64,000 bases of DNA from Corella eumyota. Taxonomy: Eukaryota; Chordata; Ascidiacea; Phlebobranchia; Corellidae. The notes beneath the pieces are model-generated. The model made no database searches and was not told the origin of the DNA. It saw nothing but the letters and a program-made list of their open reading frames with translations. Position numbers and translations under genes: made by a program. Position 1 is the first letter of the stretch, and every line of letters begins with the position of its first letter. This document shows positions 36,140 through 47,400 of the stretch, piece by piece. Location of the stretch: contig OY720097.1 of assembly GCA_963082875.1 (NCBI GenBank), positions 19,104,501-19,168,500 on the forward strand. The letters run 5' to 3'.

Positions 36140-39057
36140 ATTAAAAATAAGTTACAATAAGAAAACAAAATATAAAAAAATCTATTAATATTAAACTTTT
36201 AGGAATAACAGACTTATAATAAGCCTTTGAAAGAAATGGCTTTTGTTTAAAAATTTATCACGGAATTAAAAAAAAAATTAATCACAAAATTTTTAAAACC
36301 ATACAAAAATGAGCAAATTAGGTATTAAAAAGTGGAAAAATTTTACCATAAAATCTTTAACAGTGACTGGGAAGGTGGCAGAAAAGAGCAAAATTTGTCG
36401 GCTGACTGGTAAACGGTCAACAATGTCGTCCATCATTTGTTTAAAATCTTGTGATAATAATTTATCCGCCTAAAAGTTAAAAAAATTTATATTTTGAATA
36501 ATTTAATTCTCAAAATTTTATTCGTAAGAAAACAAAAATAAATTTGCTTATAATTTTTATTATATATATACAATGTTTTTCAAAATAAAACTTATATTTA
36601 CAAATAAAATTTTAAAAATGCTAAGGCCACACTCCTACATATATAATCTTATCATGAAATAAAATACAATTTACCTCATCGAGTACAATCATGTTACAGC
36701 GATCAACTTTTGCAATTCGTTTGTTGATTAAATCTAATATTCTTCCAGGTGTGGCAACGATAACATGAACTTAACAAAAAAATTTAAAGAATATAAGTTA
36801 TTTTAACATTACAGATACTAGTTGGGTACCATCCTTTGAGCTTCGATTTTTAAGTGATTGCTGTTATATAGTTTCAACTAATATTTCTTACACTAACATT
36901 TCCATGTATTGTAAAAAACTTTTTTTTTATTTAAAAGCCTATAAATTGGAATAAACCTTTTTTTTAAATATAGGTTGTTATGCCTGATAACATTATAGAC
37001 CAAAAATTTAACAATATAAAAAAATATTTCTAAAAAAAAAAAAATAAAAACTAACAATAAATATCTTTTTTAAATTTAAAAAAATATATATTTGTAGTAA
37101 AAGTGAAGTTTTATTAAATTAATATTCTTGATAGAATACTGAAAGGTAAACATAGCAAGCTCTTTAAAGTATAAGTAAATAAAATGTTTTGGTAAATGAT
37201 ATTTTAGCAACTTAATGGTTATGGTTTTGTAATGATTAACCAGCTTAACAACACTACATGGCCAAATGTAAATACTAGTAAAACTCTGCATTGTCAGTAA
37301 ACAAAATTATAACCTGCAACAATAAACTGCAAAACTGAATTAAATTCTTATTTTCAGTAAAAACTAAGGTTTTAGGCTTGCTTTACTACTTTAAAATGTA
37401 ATGCAAAAATAAATAAAGGCAATGACAATGCTACAAAATGAAAGTTATGACCACAAAAATGGTTTAAAATATACCAAAAATTCTCACCATTATTATCCAG
37501 TCTCATAATGTCATCTCTAAGGTTAGTTCCTCCTGTGGTTACCATGACGTTAAGAGCTCCCATGTATTTGCTTAGCTCGATCGCAATTTGGGAAGTTTGA
37601 AGAGCAAGTTCACGGGTGGGTACAAGGACCACAGCTGCAAGTAAAAACTTTAATCTTAAAAAGTTTGAGAGAATATTTTTTACATTCATTTATCCTCAAT
37701 GTAGGGAGGTCTACTTGACGACCTAAACATAGAGTAACATCAGTTACCCTGACCCAGTCTCTAGTTGCCTTAAGCAGATTAAGATATTATAAACCATAAT
37801 TGCCCAATAATTGTAATAAAGTGTTAACTCAGTAGGAAAAAAATTATAGTGCCATACTCAATGCTGCTACAGCAAGAGAGCACTAGGGATTAAACCCAGA
37901 ACCTCATAAAGTAAAACCAAGTGTTCTGATCACCACACAACTCTGCTGGACAGTTGGTAAAATTCTTGAAAGTGAGTAAGTTACCTTGAATATAGTTTTT
38001 GTTTATATCACATCTTCCCAGCATTGGAATTAAATAAGCTCCAGATTTTCCGGTTCCATTTTTGGCACGAGCTAGCACATCACGACCTTAGCAAAATAAA
38101 TAAAATTAAAATGTATAGGCTATATCCAAAAAAATCTAAAATTTAAACTATATATATTTGAAATCTAAAATTTAAACTATAACTACAAATTTTTTTTACC
38201 CGACAATGCAATAGGAATGCTCTCTTCTTGGATTGGTGATGGTTTCTCCCAACCTTTTTCAAATATACCCATGAGTAATTCTCTTTTAAGACAAAAGTCT
38301 TCAAATTCTACACCTTTTGTGGAAGTGACATCCTGTTTCAGAATATTAAAAGTTTAAAAAACTAAGTTTTTAGTTTAGTTTCACAAAAATCTAAATTAGT
38401 TTATAACCAAATTTGGTTATTGGTAGTCTTTAATATTAGTCGAAACATTAAAATTCAAGTAATTGATAAGTTTTACTAATATAAACAGTATTTTGAAAAT
38501 AAATTAAGATTTGTTTCTTGAAAATTTAAAAACTTAATTCAAACAAGTACAAAAACATATTGTTCCAAAAAAACTTGGCAAAAAAATTTACAAAGTAAAC
38601 ACAAATGTGAACTTTATTTAAGTTAATGAAAGCTCTTTGTGACAAAATAGATAACAAATGTCAAACATTACTCTTTAATTAAAGGATTTAACAAATAAAA
38701 CTAAAAACTCACAGAAGTTTTTTTTCGGTTATCGACTGGAGGTCGGTTTAAATTTGCTTTCCAGTCCTCTCCCTCACTAAACATAAAAAATATTTAAAAT
38801 GCAAGAATCTTGAAAAGTAGACATCAAAACAACCAAACATTAACTCATATTAATATTGTAGACATTAAATAAATTTATATACTAAGTCTTACTTACCCAA
38901 CCTGACCACTATTATGCATTGGGTTAGTAAGAATTTTTGGCGATGGTTTATTATTTGTGGATGCATTAAGAGCGGGCGATCGATTTCCACTCATTTTGTG
39001 GTTGTTTTGTAAAATTGTTTGTGGCCCGCGACTTGGTGGCGGTACAACATTAGCCAT
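33189..39057 (-). CDS. DDX6: DDX6/Me31B/Dhh1-type DEAD-box RNA helicase, 12 exons
   Basis: Exons: 39057-38897, 38776-38713, 38332-38200, 38086-37985, 37634-37488, 36769-36675, 36469-36347, 35631-35503, 35311-35195, 34731-34566, 34041-33932, 33266-33189; 1,425 bp, 474 residues (human 483). All helicase motifs are intact: Q motif [11 protein letters not shown], motif I AKNGTGKS (127-134), [16 protein letters not shown] (233-236), SAT (264-266), RGID, and HRIGRSGRYGH (about 407-417). The C-terminus SLYVAEY is typical of DDX6. The protein acts in P-bodies and germ granules in translational repression and in decapping through the CCR4-NOT and EDC3/LSM14 partners. The sequence after the first 55 or so residues is highly conserved, and the low-complexity N-terminus is divergent as usual. 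Two SINEs lie in its introns. Confidence 0.97.
33632..33905 (+). mobile_element. tRNA-derived SINE (family A), full length
   Basis: It starts at the tRNA-like head ('actatggtgtagtggtt'), continues through the B-box region and 'ctcgagactgggtcggg' to the hairpin module near 33845, and ends in an A-rich tail. It lies in the last DDX6 intron, antisense to the gene. Confidence 0.88.
36106..36137. repeat. (TA)n microsatellite
   Basis: About 16 TA units in a DDX6 intron. Confidence 0.9.
37688..37951 (-). mobile_element. tRNA-derived SINE (family A)
   Basis: A minus-strand copy with the left-end 'gacctaaacatagagtaacatc' module and tRNA-like sequence to the right. It lies in DDX6 intron 4, sense to the gene. 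Confidence 0.85.
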
Positions 39058-40499
39058 GTTAACAAAATAGAAGTTGAACTTCACGAACAGACAAAAATCG
39101 GACTCTTTTCAACGTTTTGAAACAAAAAACTTTTAACTTGTTTGAAGGAATGCTTTTATTAACAGTAACTTAATTATATACTAATATCTTTATAAAAAGA
39201 AACAGTAGTATTAGGGAATACTGGTTAAACAATTTTTTAACTTCTTAAAACGGAAAAAAAGGTCGGTTTTATATTATCAGTTTATATTTTGCCCATGCTG
39301 TCATGTGTCTTGTCTGCATGTTGATCATTAATTTCAGTAAACTATTAACTAAAGAAGTTATTATTTTTTATTTAAAAAACATGCAGTGCTACAAAATTTG
39401 ATTAAATTGTCAAATCTTACTAACGCGCCACAACGTGGTTAAGCCTGCGACAAAACAATGAAATCAAAGTCGCCATTACGTTTGGGATTTTGCAAACTCG
39501 CGAAAAAAGAATAAAAGAAAACTTAGAACAGCAAAGTTGACCCCGTCTACAACGATCACCACGTCAAAAATGTTATTTTTAAATTTGTAATTTTTAAAAC
39601 ATGATTATTAACAAACTGTTGGTAATTTAAACTTGTTATAAATTTATTATTTATTAATAAATTGTTATACAAAATATGCTAATTAAGAACGACTTTCCCA
39701 AATTTAACCATAAATCTCTAGCGCCATCTCACGAATACAATACAGGGATTTAATTTGAACGTTACTCGAACACGTTTTTTTAAAAAACATCTAAATAATG
39801 TTCGATAGTAACTAAGGATGCAGCTCTTCAACTAAAATTCATCTGTAATGCAATAAATTCACTGTGTAGCTCCAAACTGTTACGGTAATTTTTGTATTTT
39901 TATTTTGAAAGTACTAATTAAAATTTACATAAAATGTTAAAATTATTTAATTAACAAAATGCCCAAAACTATTACACTTTTAAATCTCTGTGATGCCCCC
40001 TGCAGGAAAAATTTTGCGTTTTTATAAACAATTTTTCAGTTGGTATTTTAAATAAAACGAGATGTGAAAAAATGATATTTTTATTTTTTAATTTGACATT
40101 GCTAAAATTGTTTAACATTCCTAAAAGCAAATTATAAGGTATAAAAAACACTGATTTTAACACATAAAAAAGGTCATTTAAATATATATATATATAAAAG
40201 CTTTATATCTAGATGGCAAAAAATAATAAATTGTATATATATTGGGTATTCGTATTACACTTTTTTTTGCATATGTTAACAAACTTATATTTGAAGATTA
40301 TTTTATTCTAATTGATAAATTGTTGTACTTTCAAAACAGTGATATTTTTGTTGTTGTTTTGTTACCATTAATATTATATGATATTTTTAAAAGAGTCAGT
40401 TTTGATAAATAAATATCAGATATTTATTTATTATTAATTGTTGAATCGATTTTTTTAAAAATGTTTCTTTTATTTCAGAAATTTTGCGAATAAATCAAC
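39058..40499. promoter_or_regulatory. Divergent intergenic region between DDX6 (-) and LRPPRC-like (+)
   Basis: This 1.44-kb region must hold both promoters. No TATA box could be assigned. A small CpG-richer patch near 39420-39560 is nearer DDX6. A good 3' splice site (ttatttcag, ending 40478) lies 21 bases before the LRPPRC-like ATG, so a 5' UTR exon or an outron is expected here. Confidence 0.45.
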
Positions 40500-43400
40500 A
40501 TGTCGATTCTTAAGAACTTCACCTTTCTGGGTAATGGCTTGTCTGCGGTTTTTTCCACAAATAACTTTGTGAGAATATCAACACCACATATTAGGCTATC
40601 TTCACCTATAAAGATCCAACAATTAAGAAGTTTTTCACGCACTTTTATAAAATATACCGAGGTTATGCCTGAAACACAAAATATTATTGATAGGGGTTTA
40701 AACAGAAAAAGTCTTAATTGGGCAAAGAATACGATTTTTAAAGCCGTTCAAAAGAATGGTTTTCTGACACCAACAATTTTTAAAGCTATTATCACTGATC
40801 TTCATAAACAGAAAATCATGACAGTAGATCATTCAAGATATCTTTTATATTCCATGAAATATCTTACATTCAGCAACCCAAAAGAAACTACAATGATTCT
40901 TGACTTGTTAGCTAAAGATGTTACATTTTACCCAGATGATTTAAATACTGTTTCGTATTTTGAAGATTTGATATTTTGTTATAATAGATTTAGTAAAGGG
41001 GTAATGTCCGATGACATGTTACATAAGATGGAATTGGCTAATGTCAAACCATCTCGTCTAATTTTAAAAGAACTAATACATTCACTTTGCCAAAATAAGA
41101 AACTTGATGAGGCACTTCAAACTGTCAATTATATGAAATCCCAAGAAATGATAATTTCTCCCAACATACATGCACATATTGTATACTGTAAATGTTTACT
41201 TGGAGAAAGCGAGGAGGCAATCAATTATTTTCTGGAGCATAAACTGGAAATTCATCCTCGTTTTCTAAATCTACTTTATTTGGGCTTTGCAGAAAGTGGA
41301 GATATAGACATGCTTAAAACAAGTATTAATAGGTTTTCTTCTACGCATAATAAGTGGGCATATATAACAGACTCGTTTGCTTCTCGAATGTTCTTGGCCT
41401 TGTTAAAAATTGAAAATGGAAAACATATTAAGTTTTTTGAAAACCTATTTCCTGTTTTTGATAACCCGATTATGGTTTTTAGCCTTCTTACTAAATTGAA
41501 ATTTCATGAGGATTCAATAAATGCAATTTCCCCATTTTTAAAATTAGAATTCAAAAATAATTTTGCATTTATCAACGCCACTGCAAAAAAAATTTGCGAG
41601 GAGAATAAGTCATTTGAAGAGGTCAATGCTGCAGTATCTTTGTTTAAAGGACAGTCAAGTTATGTAAAGCTTCATTACTTTGTACTGTTCGAGTTAGTTA
41701 TGAAACAAAATCTGAAATGCGTTAAAGAAATTTTGCTTAAAATGCACAGGGAAAAGATTCCGATCAAATCTTCTATGATTTTACCCATTCTTTGTACAAA
41801 CCCACCTCTTGAGTTTGTAAAGGACCTAAAGCAGGTTTGCAATGAAATTAATGTGGATTTTCCTGAAAAAATGTTTGTTTCTTTAAAGTTGACTAAAAGT
41901 GATACAGAAAAACATAGTTTAAAATATTTGGCATCTTATTTCATGGCAATGTCGGAAGATAATCATTCAAAAAAATTCACTGAACATATGGTTTCGCTTA
42001 GGAAGAAATACAATCGTTCAGCAGGGATGAAAAAAGTGCTATTTAATAACTTTTTAATTCTTGGCAATGAGCTTAACAACTGCACTTATGAAGGCCTTGG
42101 TAAGAATGCCACATCAAAGAAAAAATTATTGTCAGGTTTACATTCGAATTTAAACTCTTTGAAAAAATCTGGAGGAAGTTATGTAAGTAACCAGTTGAAG
42201 GATTTCTCCACAAAAAAATCAGTTGCTGACATTATTAAAGTAATTGATTTAATCACTCATGAATCTAATTCATGTGAATCTAGTGAGCTTTTGTTTGACA
42301 TAAACCAACTTTGTTCGGAAATACTTACCTTTGCATTTAGGAATTTATTTGCTGACGACTATGACAAAGTTCTACATAAAGTTTCTGAAATTCCAAATAT
42401 TACGTTGTCTGATGGCTGCGTAAACCAAAATATTTGGCATTTTATTTCAACAGGAAATGAAGAGCAAGTAAAAGCTTTAGAAATTCCTGCTGATTTGCCT
42501 TCAAATTATGCTGTATCTTTTATTCCGGAGTGCATTTTAAGGTCTGGTCATCCCAACACTCTTGCCTTGCTGGAGAAGTATTTAGAAAGAGCATATGGCA
42601 AAGAAGATGCTTACTGGATATTATTTTCATCATTTTTACAGCATGACATGATGAATGAAGTTAATGATTTGATTGCCAGGTATAAAAATATTGTTGGTAA
42701 CAGTCCAAGATCTGGGCTAAATTATATCACACAGTGTGTGTTTGGTCTTTCTCAAAAAGGAATTTTAAAAGAGAAATGTTTTATTTTGTGGGATCACTGC
42801 CAAAATAAATTTTACCGCCAAAATATCTTTGACAAAATTTGTACCGAGCTTTCTAGCGATGTGAATAGCTTGACAGATTTTCTAAATTATGCCTTCTGCA
42901 AAAAAAATTTGGGGAATATAATTTCACGAGACAAAATCTTGGCTGTGTTTTTGGAGCACAAAGTTTTGCCCCCTGTATCTTTTCAGCTAGGACCTTCCCA
43001 CAAACAACTGTTTCAGCTTTTGTTACAAGAAAAGTTAGATTTGAAAAAATTTTCGGAAATTATTTCAAATCTTACCAACGATGAGAAAATAGGTATTCCT
43101 TTTAGTATTTTAACTGCATTCTATTGTAAGGTAATTGACAGTTCTGAATGGGACACCAAAGAGGTGAAAAAAATAACTAATGATCTTAAATTATCTTATT
43201 TGCCATACAGACAAGCTGGTATTTTAGAAAAAAAATTACAAAAGCTTGTTGAAGAAGACAAGGTTGAGCAAGCAGTGCAATTTATTAGTGACAATTTTCA
43301 ACTGATAAACAAAAACAACAGAAATGTTGAACTGTGGAAAACAGCAGTAAAAACTGTTTGCAAAGCTGCTGTTGAAAAAAATCTTGTTCGTTGTGTATTT

Positions 43401-44045
43401 GATTTGGGAAAAATTATAGATGCATCATCAGTTGCACATTTTGCCAATATTAATTCAATTATTAAGGTGCATTTAACTTACCTTCATTATAAACTGAATC
43501 ACACCCTACCAAAAAAAATACCTTCATTTTTATTAAAAGATTTGGTTAAATTGGTCAAGAATCAAGAGGGGGATATAGGAATTAAAAATTTGAAACAAGC
43601 TGTTCTGGATAAAAGTGGCTCATTAGATATTTTTGTCCATGCGTTGCTTGCAATAAAAGAATTTCAACAACTTGGCTTAAAAATCATTGAAGAGGAAAAA
43701 TTAACCTTGACGAAATATGTAAGTGCCTATAATTCGACCACAGATTATGAAGATTTTGAAGGCATAGACAAGATATTTCGAGAGCAAAGTGGCATGGACC
43801 AGGGATTTCTTAACAGATGTTATCTGTGGCGAGCTTTTAATTTTTTGCCAAATTCACAAGTCACACCAGAATGCCTTTCAGAACGGTATTTTTCCGCGTT
43901 TACATATGAACCTTTTAAAAGTATTGCATATCCACGGCTAATTCATCATTTACAATTCAACGCAGGCGAGAATCATAAAATTAAGATTCGACGAGATTTG
44001 TTGAAGCTAAAAAAAAAACTAAATGAAGAAGATTTTTTCGCTTAG
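40500..44045 (+). CDS. LRPPRC: LRPPRC-like mitochondrial pentatricopeptide-repeat protein, single coding exon
   Basis: One uninterrupted frame of 1,181 codons. The first 50 residues are basic and Ser-rich with no acidic residue (QQLRSFSRTF), as in a mitochondrial presequence. Degenerate 35-residue PPR helices recur, clearest near residues 180-250 (VKPSRLILKELIHSLCQNKK, then LDEALQTVNYMK) and further along the chain; the C-terminus is lysine-rich (KIRRDLLKLKKKL). LRPPRC (about 1,394 residues in human) binds SLIRP and stabilises and polyadenylates mitochondrial mRNAs. Assignment rests on overall length, presequence and PPR pattern rather than on long identical blocks, so another metazoan long-PPR protein remains possible. 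Every other complete gene here is split by introns, while this coding sequence has none. The start is the first ATG after the splice acceptor at 40478. Confidence 0.68.
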   Translation: MSILKNFTFLGNGLSAVFSTNNFVRISTPHIRLSSPIKIQQLRSFSRTFIKYTEVMPETQNIIDRGLNRKSLNWAKNTIFKAVQKNGFLTPTIFKAIITDLHKQKIMTVDHSRYLLYSMKYLTFSNPKETTMILDLLAKDVTFYPDDLNTVSYFEDLIFCYNRFSKGVMSDDMLHKMELANVKPSRLILKELIHSLCQNKKLDEALQTVNYMKSQEMIISPNIHAHIVYCKCLLGESEEAINYFLEHKLEIHPRFLNLLYLGFAESGDIDMLKTSINRFSSTHNKWAYITDSFASRMFLALLKIENGKHIKFFENLFPVFDNPIMVFSLLTKLKFHEDSINAISPFLKLEFKNNFAFINATAKKICEENKSFEEVNAAVSLFKGQSSYVKLHYFVLFELVMKQNLKCVKEILLKMHREKIPIKSSMILPILCTNPPLEFVKDLKQVCNEINVDFPEKMFVSLKLTKSDTEKHSLKYLASYFMAMSEDNHSKKFTEHMVSLRKKYNRSAGMKKVLFNNFLILGNELNNCTYEGLGKNATSKKKLLSGLHSNLNSLKKSGGSYVSNQLKDFSTKKSVADIIKVIDLITHESNSCESSELLFDINQLCSEILTFAFRNLFADDYDKVLHKVSEIPNITLSDGCVNQNIWHFISTGNEEQVKALEIPADLPSNYAVSFIPECILRSGHPNTLALLEKYLERAYGKEDAYWILFSSFLQHDMMNEVNDLIARYKNIVGNSPRSGLNYITQCVFGLSQKGILKEKCFILWDHCQNKFYRQNIFDKICTELSSDVNSLTDFLNYAFCKKNLGNIISRDKILAVFLEHKVLPPVSFQLGPSHKQLFQLLLQEKLDLKKFSEIISNLTNDEKIGIPFSILTAFYCKVIDSSEWDTKEVKKITNDLKLSYLPYRQAGILEKKLQKLVEEDKVEQAVQFISDNFQLINKNNRNVELWKTAVKTVCKAAVEKNLVRCVFDLGKIIDASSVAHFANINSIIKVHLTYLHYKLNHTLPKKIPSFLLKDLVKLVKNQEGDIGIKNLKQAVLDKSGSLDIFVHALLAIKEFQQLGLKIIEEEKLTLTKYVSAYNSTTDYEDFEGIDKIFREQSGMDQGFLNRCYLWRAFNFLPNSQVTPECLSERYFSAFTYEPFKSIAYPRLIHHLQFNAGENHKIKIRRDLLKLKKKLNEEDFFA

Positions 44046-44449
44046 ATATATATGAACAAAGTGATGTTTGTTTTATCTGTTTTTTTGTCTAAACATTGGT
44101 ATAGTGCCATTTATCTTGACTTTGATTCTGGGACATTCTAACATATGTTGCATTGTAACATGTATTTGGCAACATATTTATATTTATATATATATAAATT
44201 AATTTTCTTTAAGCCTATATTATTACTTTAAAATTAAATTAAAAGAATTAATTTTTTTTTTAATTTTAGGAAGCTATTTTTCAAAAGTTATTTATTAAAA
44301 TACTCAAGTTCATTAAATTTTTGTGACTTTTCAATATTTGTTGCAAGTTTCGTTTTATTTATTTAAATTCATTAATTTGTGTTGCAGGATTTAGTATTTT
44401 TTGAATATTTTAGTTTGTGACAGAATAACTAAGTGCTTTTAAAGTTGAA
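44046..44449 (+). other. Short gap between LRPPRC-like and MAEL genes on the same strand
   Basis: 404 bp, AT-rich. No canonical AATAAA was seen for the upstream gene. A 3' splice site (tttgtgttgcag, ending 44387) lies 62 bases before the MAEL ATG. The arrangement fits either a 5' UTR intron of MAEL or trans-splicing of the downstream gene in a two-gene operon. Confidence 0.45.
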
Positions 44450-47400
44450 ATGTATGCAGTGTCTGGACAAAGTGTTGGGGTTAACCAAAAGAAATCGAAA
44501 AAGAAAGCGCCACGAAATGCTTTTAGTTTTTATCTCGACGATGCCATGATTGAATTACAAAGAAGTGGAAAAAAGGTTTCAAGTAAAGCAGAAGCTGTCC
44601 CTTTAGTTTGTGATAAATGGAAGGTAAAAATTTATATAATATATTTAATGTGTAAGGGCGACTTTATGGCTTAAACATAGAGTAACATTTATGATCGCTA
44701 CATAGACTAAGTTAACTTTTTCAACTACCATTTTAAATTATTTTTAATTATAAAAACATGATAATCAATCTGCCTTCTTGTTTTTGACTTGGCATAAGTT
44801 TGTACTATTTCTAGTGTATTACTGTAATCAGAAAATATATAACCATTTTGTCAAAAGTTGCTGAATTAAGTATTTTTGTTCAGTTCAAGCTGATAGTGTG
44901 GTACTATACTTAATTTGCAATAAAACTTATACGAAAGCAGCAGGGAATAAATTCAATAAACTGAAAATGCTCTTTTAAAATAAAATTCAATTTAAATTTA
45001 ACCGAAATGTTTTTTTTTCTAGCAAATGTCAGCAAACGAAAAGGCTCCCTATGAACTAAAGGCTAAGCAATGGAAAATGGTAAATCGATCTCAAGTTCGG
45101 CCAGGAAGACTGGATTGCATGGGCCAATCTATTGACGTAAAAATTTTATTCTTAACTGCTCTTTAAATTTTACATTATATTTTTTAACAAAAAATTAAAT
45201 GTTTTACAGTTGTTTTTGAGTAAATGGTAGTTATTTTAAATTCCATTAAAAATTTTTAGCAATATTTAAATTTATTTCTAAATTAATAGAATCGGGTTGA
45301 CATGGATGCTCAAAACGATCAACTTAGAAAGGAAAAAAGGAAAATCATTCGATCATCTTGGCCTTTAGGCAGTGGTAAGAACATTATTATGCAATCCTTT
45401 TTATTTTAAAGTTGCTTTTTAGTATTAGTCTTTGTGTATATGTAGGAGTATAAATCATTTAGCCAGCATTTATTATTGGTTGTTTTTTTATATTGTTGCA
45501 ACTGCTGCTTTTTTATTAATTTTAATACAAAATTCTTTTCTTCATTTTATAAAGCTTTTTAAGATATTTTTGCTCAAACTTAAAAAAGTTTTATTTAAAT
45601 TCAGAGGTCTGCAACGAACACTTTTATATCATTTCGTTTCAATCGCTTTTTGAGCTACCCGATGAAGAAGGTTACCAACCTTGTGAAGTTGCTTGCATCG
45701 ATTATACGTTAAAAGATGGGATATTAAATGTGTGGCATCAGTTTATAAACCCTGGTAAGTTTTTGTTAAATATTAACAATATTATTCACTGTAACATGGT
45801 GTGTTATTAGATTGTTTGTTTGGTAACTTAGTTTTAAATACTTTATGCCTGTTATTATAAAACATTACCCATGACATTTTTGCACTTGTTTTTATATTTG
45901 AGTTTGTATAATATGGTATATATATATATATATATAATATTTTAATTATAAAAAACAATATTATTGTAAATAATACCCAAAAACAATGGTTTTAGTCTGA
46001 ACGTCAATATTTTAATTAAATTAATTTTTATTCAAATTTTGAACAGTTGACAAAAGTTAAAAATATCGATGTTCTTAACTAATTGTTTTAACTTTGGTTG
46101 TTTAATATACAAATTATTGTTTTAGGTCCAATTAAACTTGGTTTAAAAGGCGAGGTTAAAATATTTAGTGAAAGAACCCATCAAATACCGGCCAGTAACT
46201 TTTCCGAAGCGAGGAAGGATTATGACTTCTTGTGGCACCAACTTTTAAAATTTGTAAAACCAAATGCAAGGGAGCAGCTATATCCTCCGATTTACACAAG
46301 GGTGAATTTAAATATTTTTAATTTTGGGGTTTATCCCAACAAAACTATTTTGTTGTATCTTAAACATATACCGGCATCGTTGTGTAGTGGTAAGAACACT
46401 TGCTACACCATACATAAGGTCGTGCGTTCAATCCCCACTGATCTCATGCTGTAGCGCCCTTGAGTAAGACGCTATAAACGGGGTGTGAATTCCTGCTGAG
46501 TCAGCACTTAATCAGCAGCATAAATATCGGGCATTTATAATCTATATATTATCCCAAACTGCCACAGGCAACTCGAGACTGGGTCGGAGTAACTGATGTT
46601 ACTCTATGTTTAAGTGGCGCATTCGACTTCTCCACATCGGAGATAAAGATATATACAAAAATATATATATATTTGATATGTATATACATTATTTTGGTCT
46701 TATTATATCTAGTTATAGTTTTTGGTTTAGATATTTTTATTAAAATTTTACTTAAACGATTTTCAGACTAGTGAAATGAAAAAGACAAGATTTTGTTTAG
46801 AATGGCTTTCAGCAAAAGCAGGTAAATCTTTAATGTTTTTTATTAAATCTAGATTTTTATTTTTTTTTAAATATTTTATCGGCTTTTTTTAGTAGTAACT
46901 CTCAGTTATTCAAGATTAATTTTTTAATTCAAAAACGTAGATTGTTTAAATAGATATACTTACAATAAAATTTATTTTATGTAACACTTATTTTATGGTT
47001 ATATTTAAGGAATTGCAAACAGGTTATGCAACGTATGTGAGTTTGAAGACATAGCTGCAGAGTTATTTGTACATGCAGGAAAGATGAGACCTTCTGTTAC
47101 CGGTATCATAGATCGTTGTAAATCTTCCATGTTTGATTTTTCTTCCAATACCAGGCAATAATACACACTTTAATTTTTTGTTTATTGCCCTTTTTAACAG
47201 TACCAGTTAAATATCTGCCTACAACTTACATTTCGTAAGGGATCTTTAAGTTTGACAAATATGTATATTGTTCATTATTAATAAATTTTTTTAGTTAAAT
47301 TTGTGAAGATGTTATATCTTGTAAATGTACTTAATATTTTCTACAGATGTGATTTTCACGATAAATTGGAATGTGTTCACTGCACTGTTCTGACTGTCAA

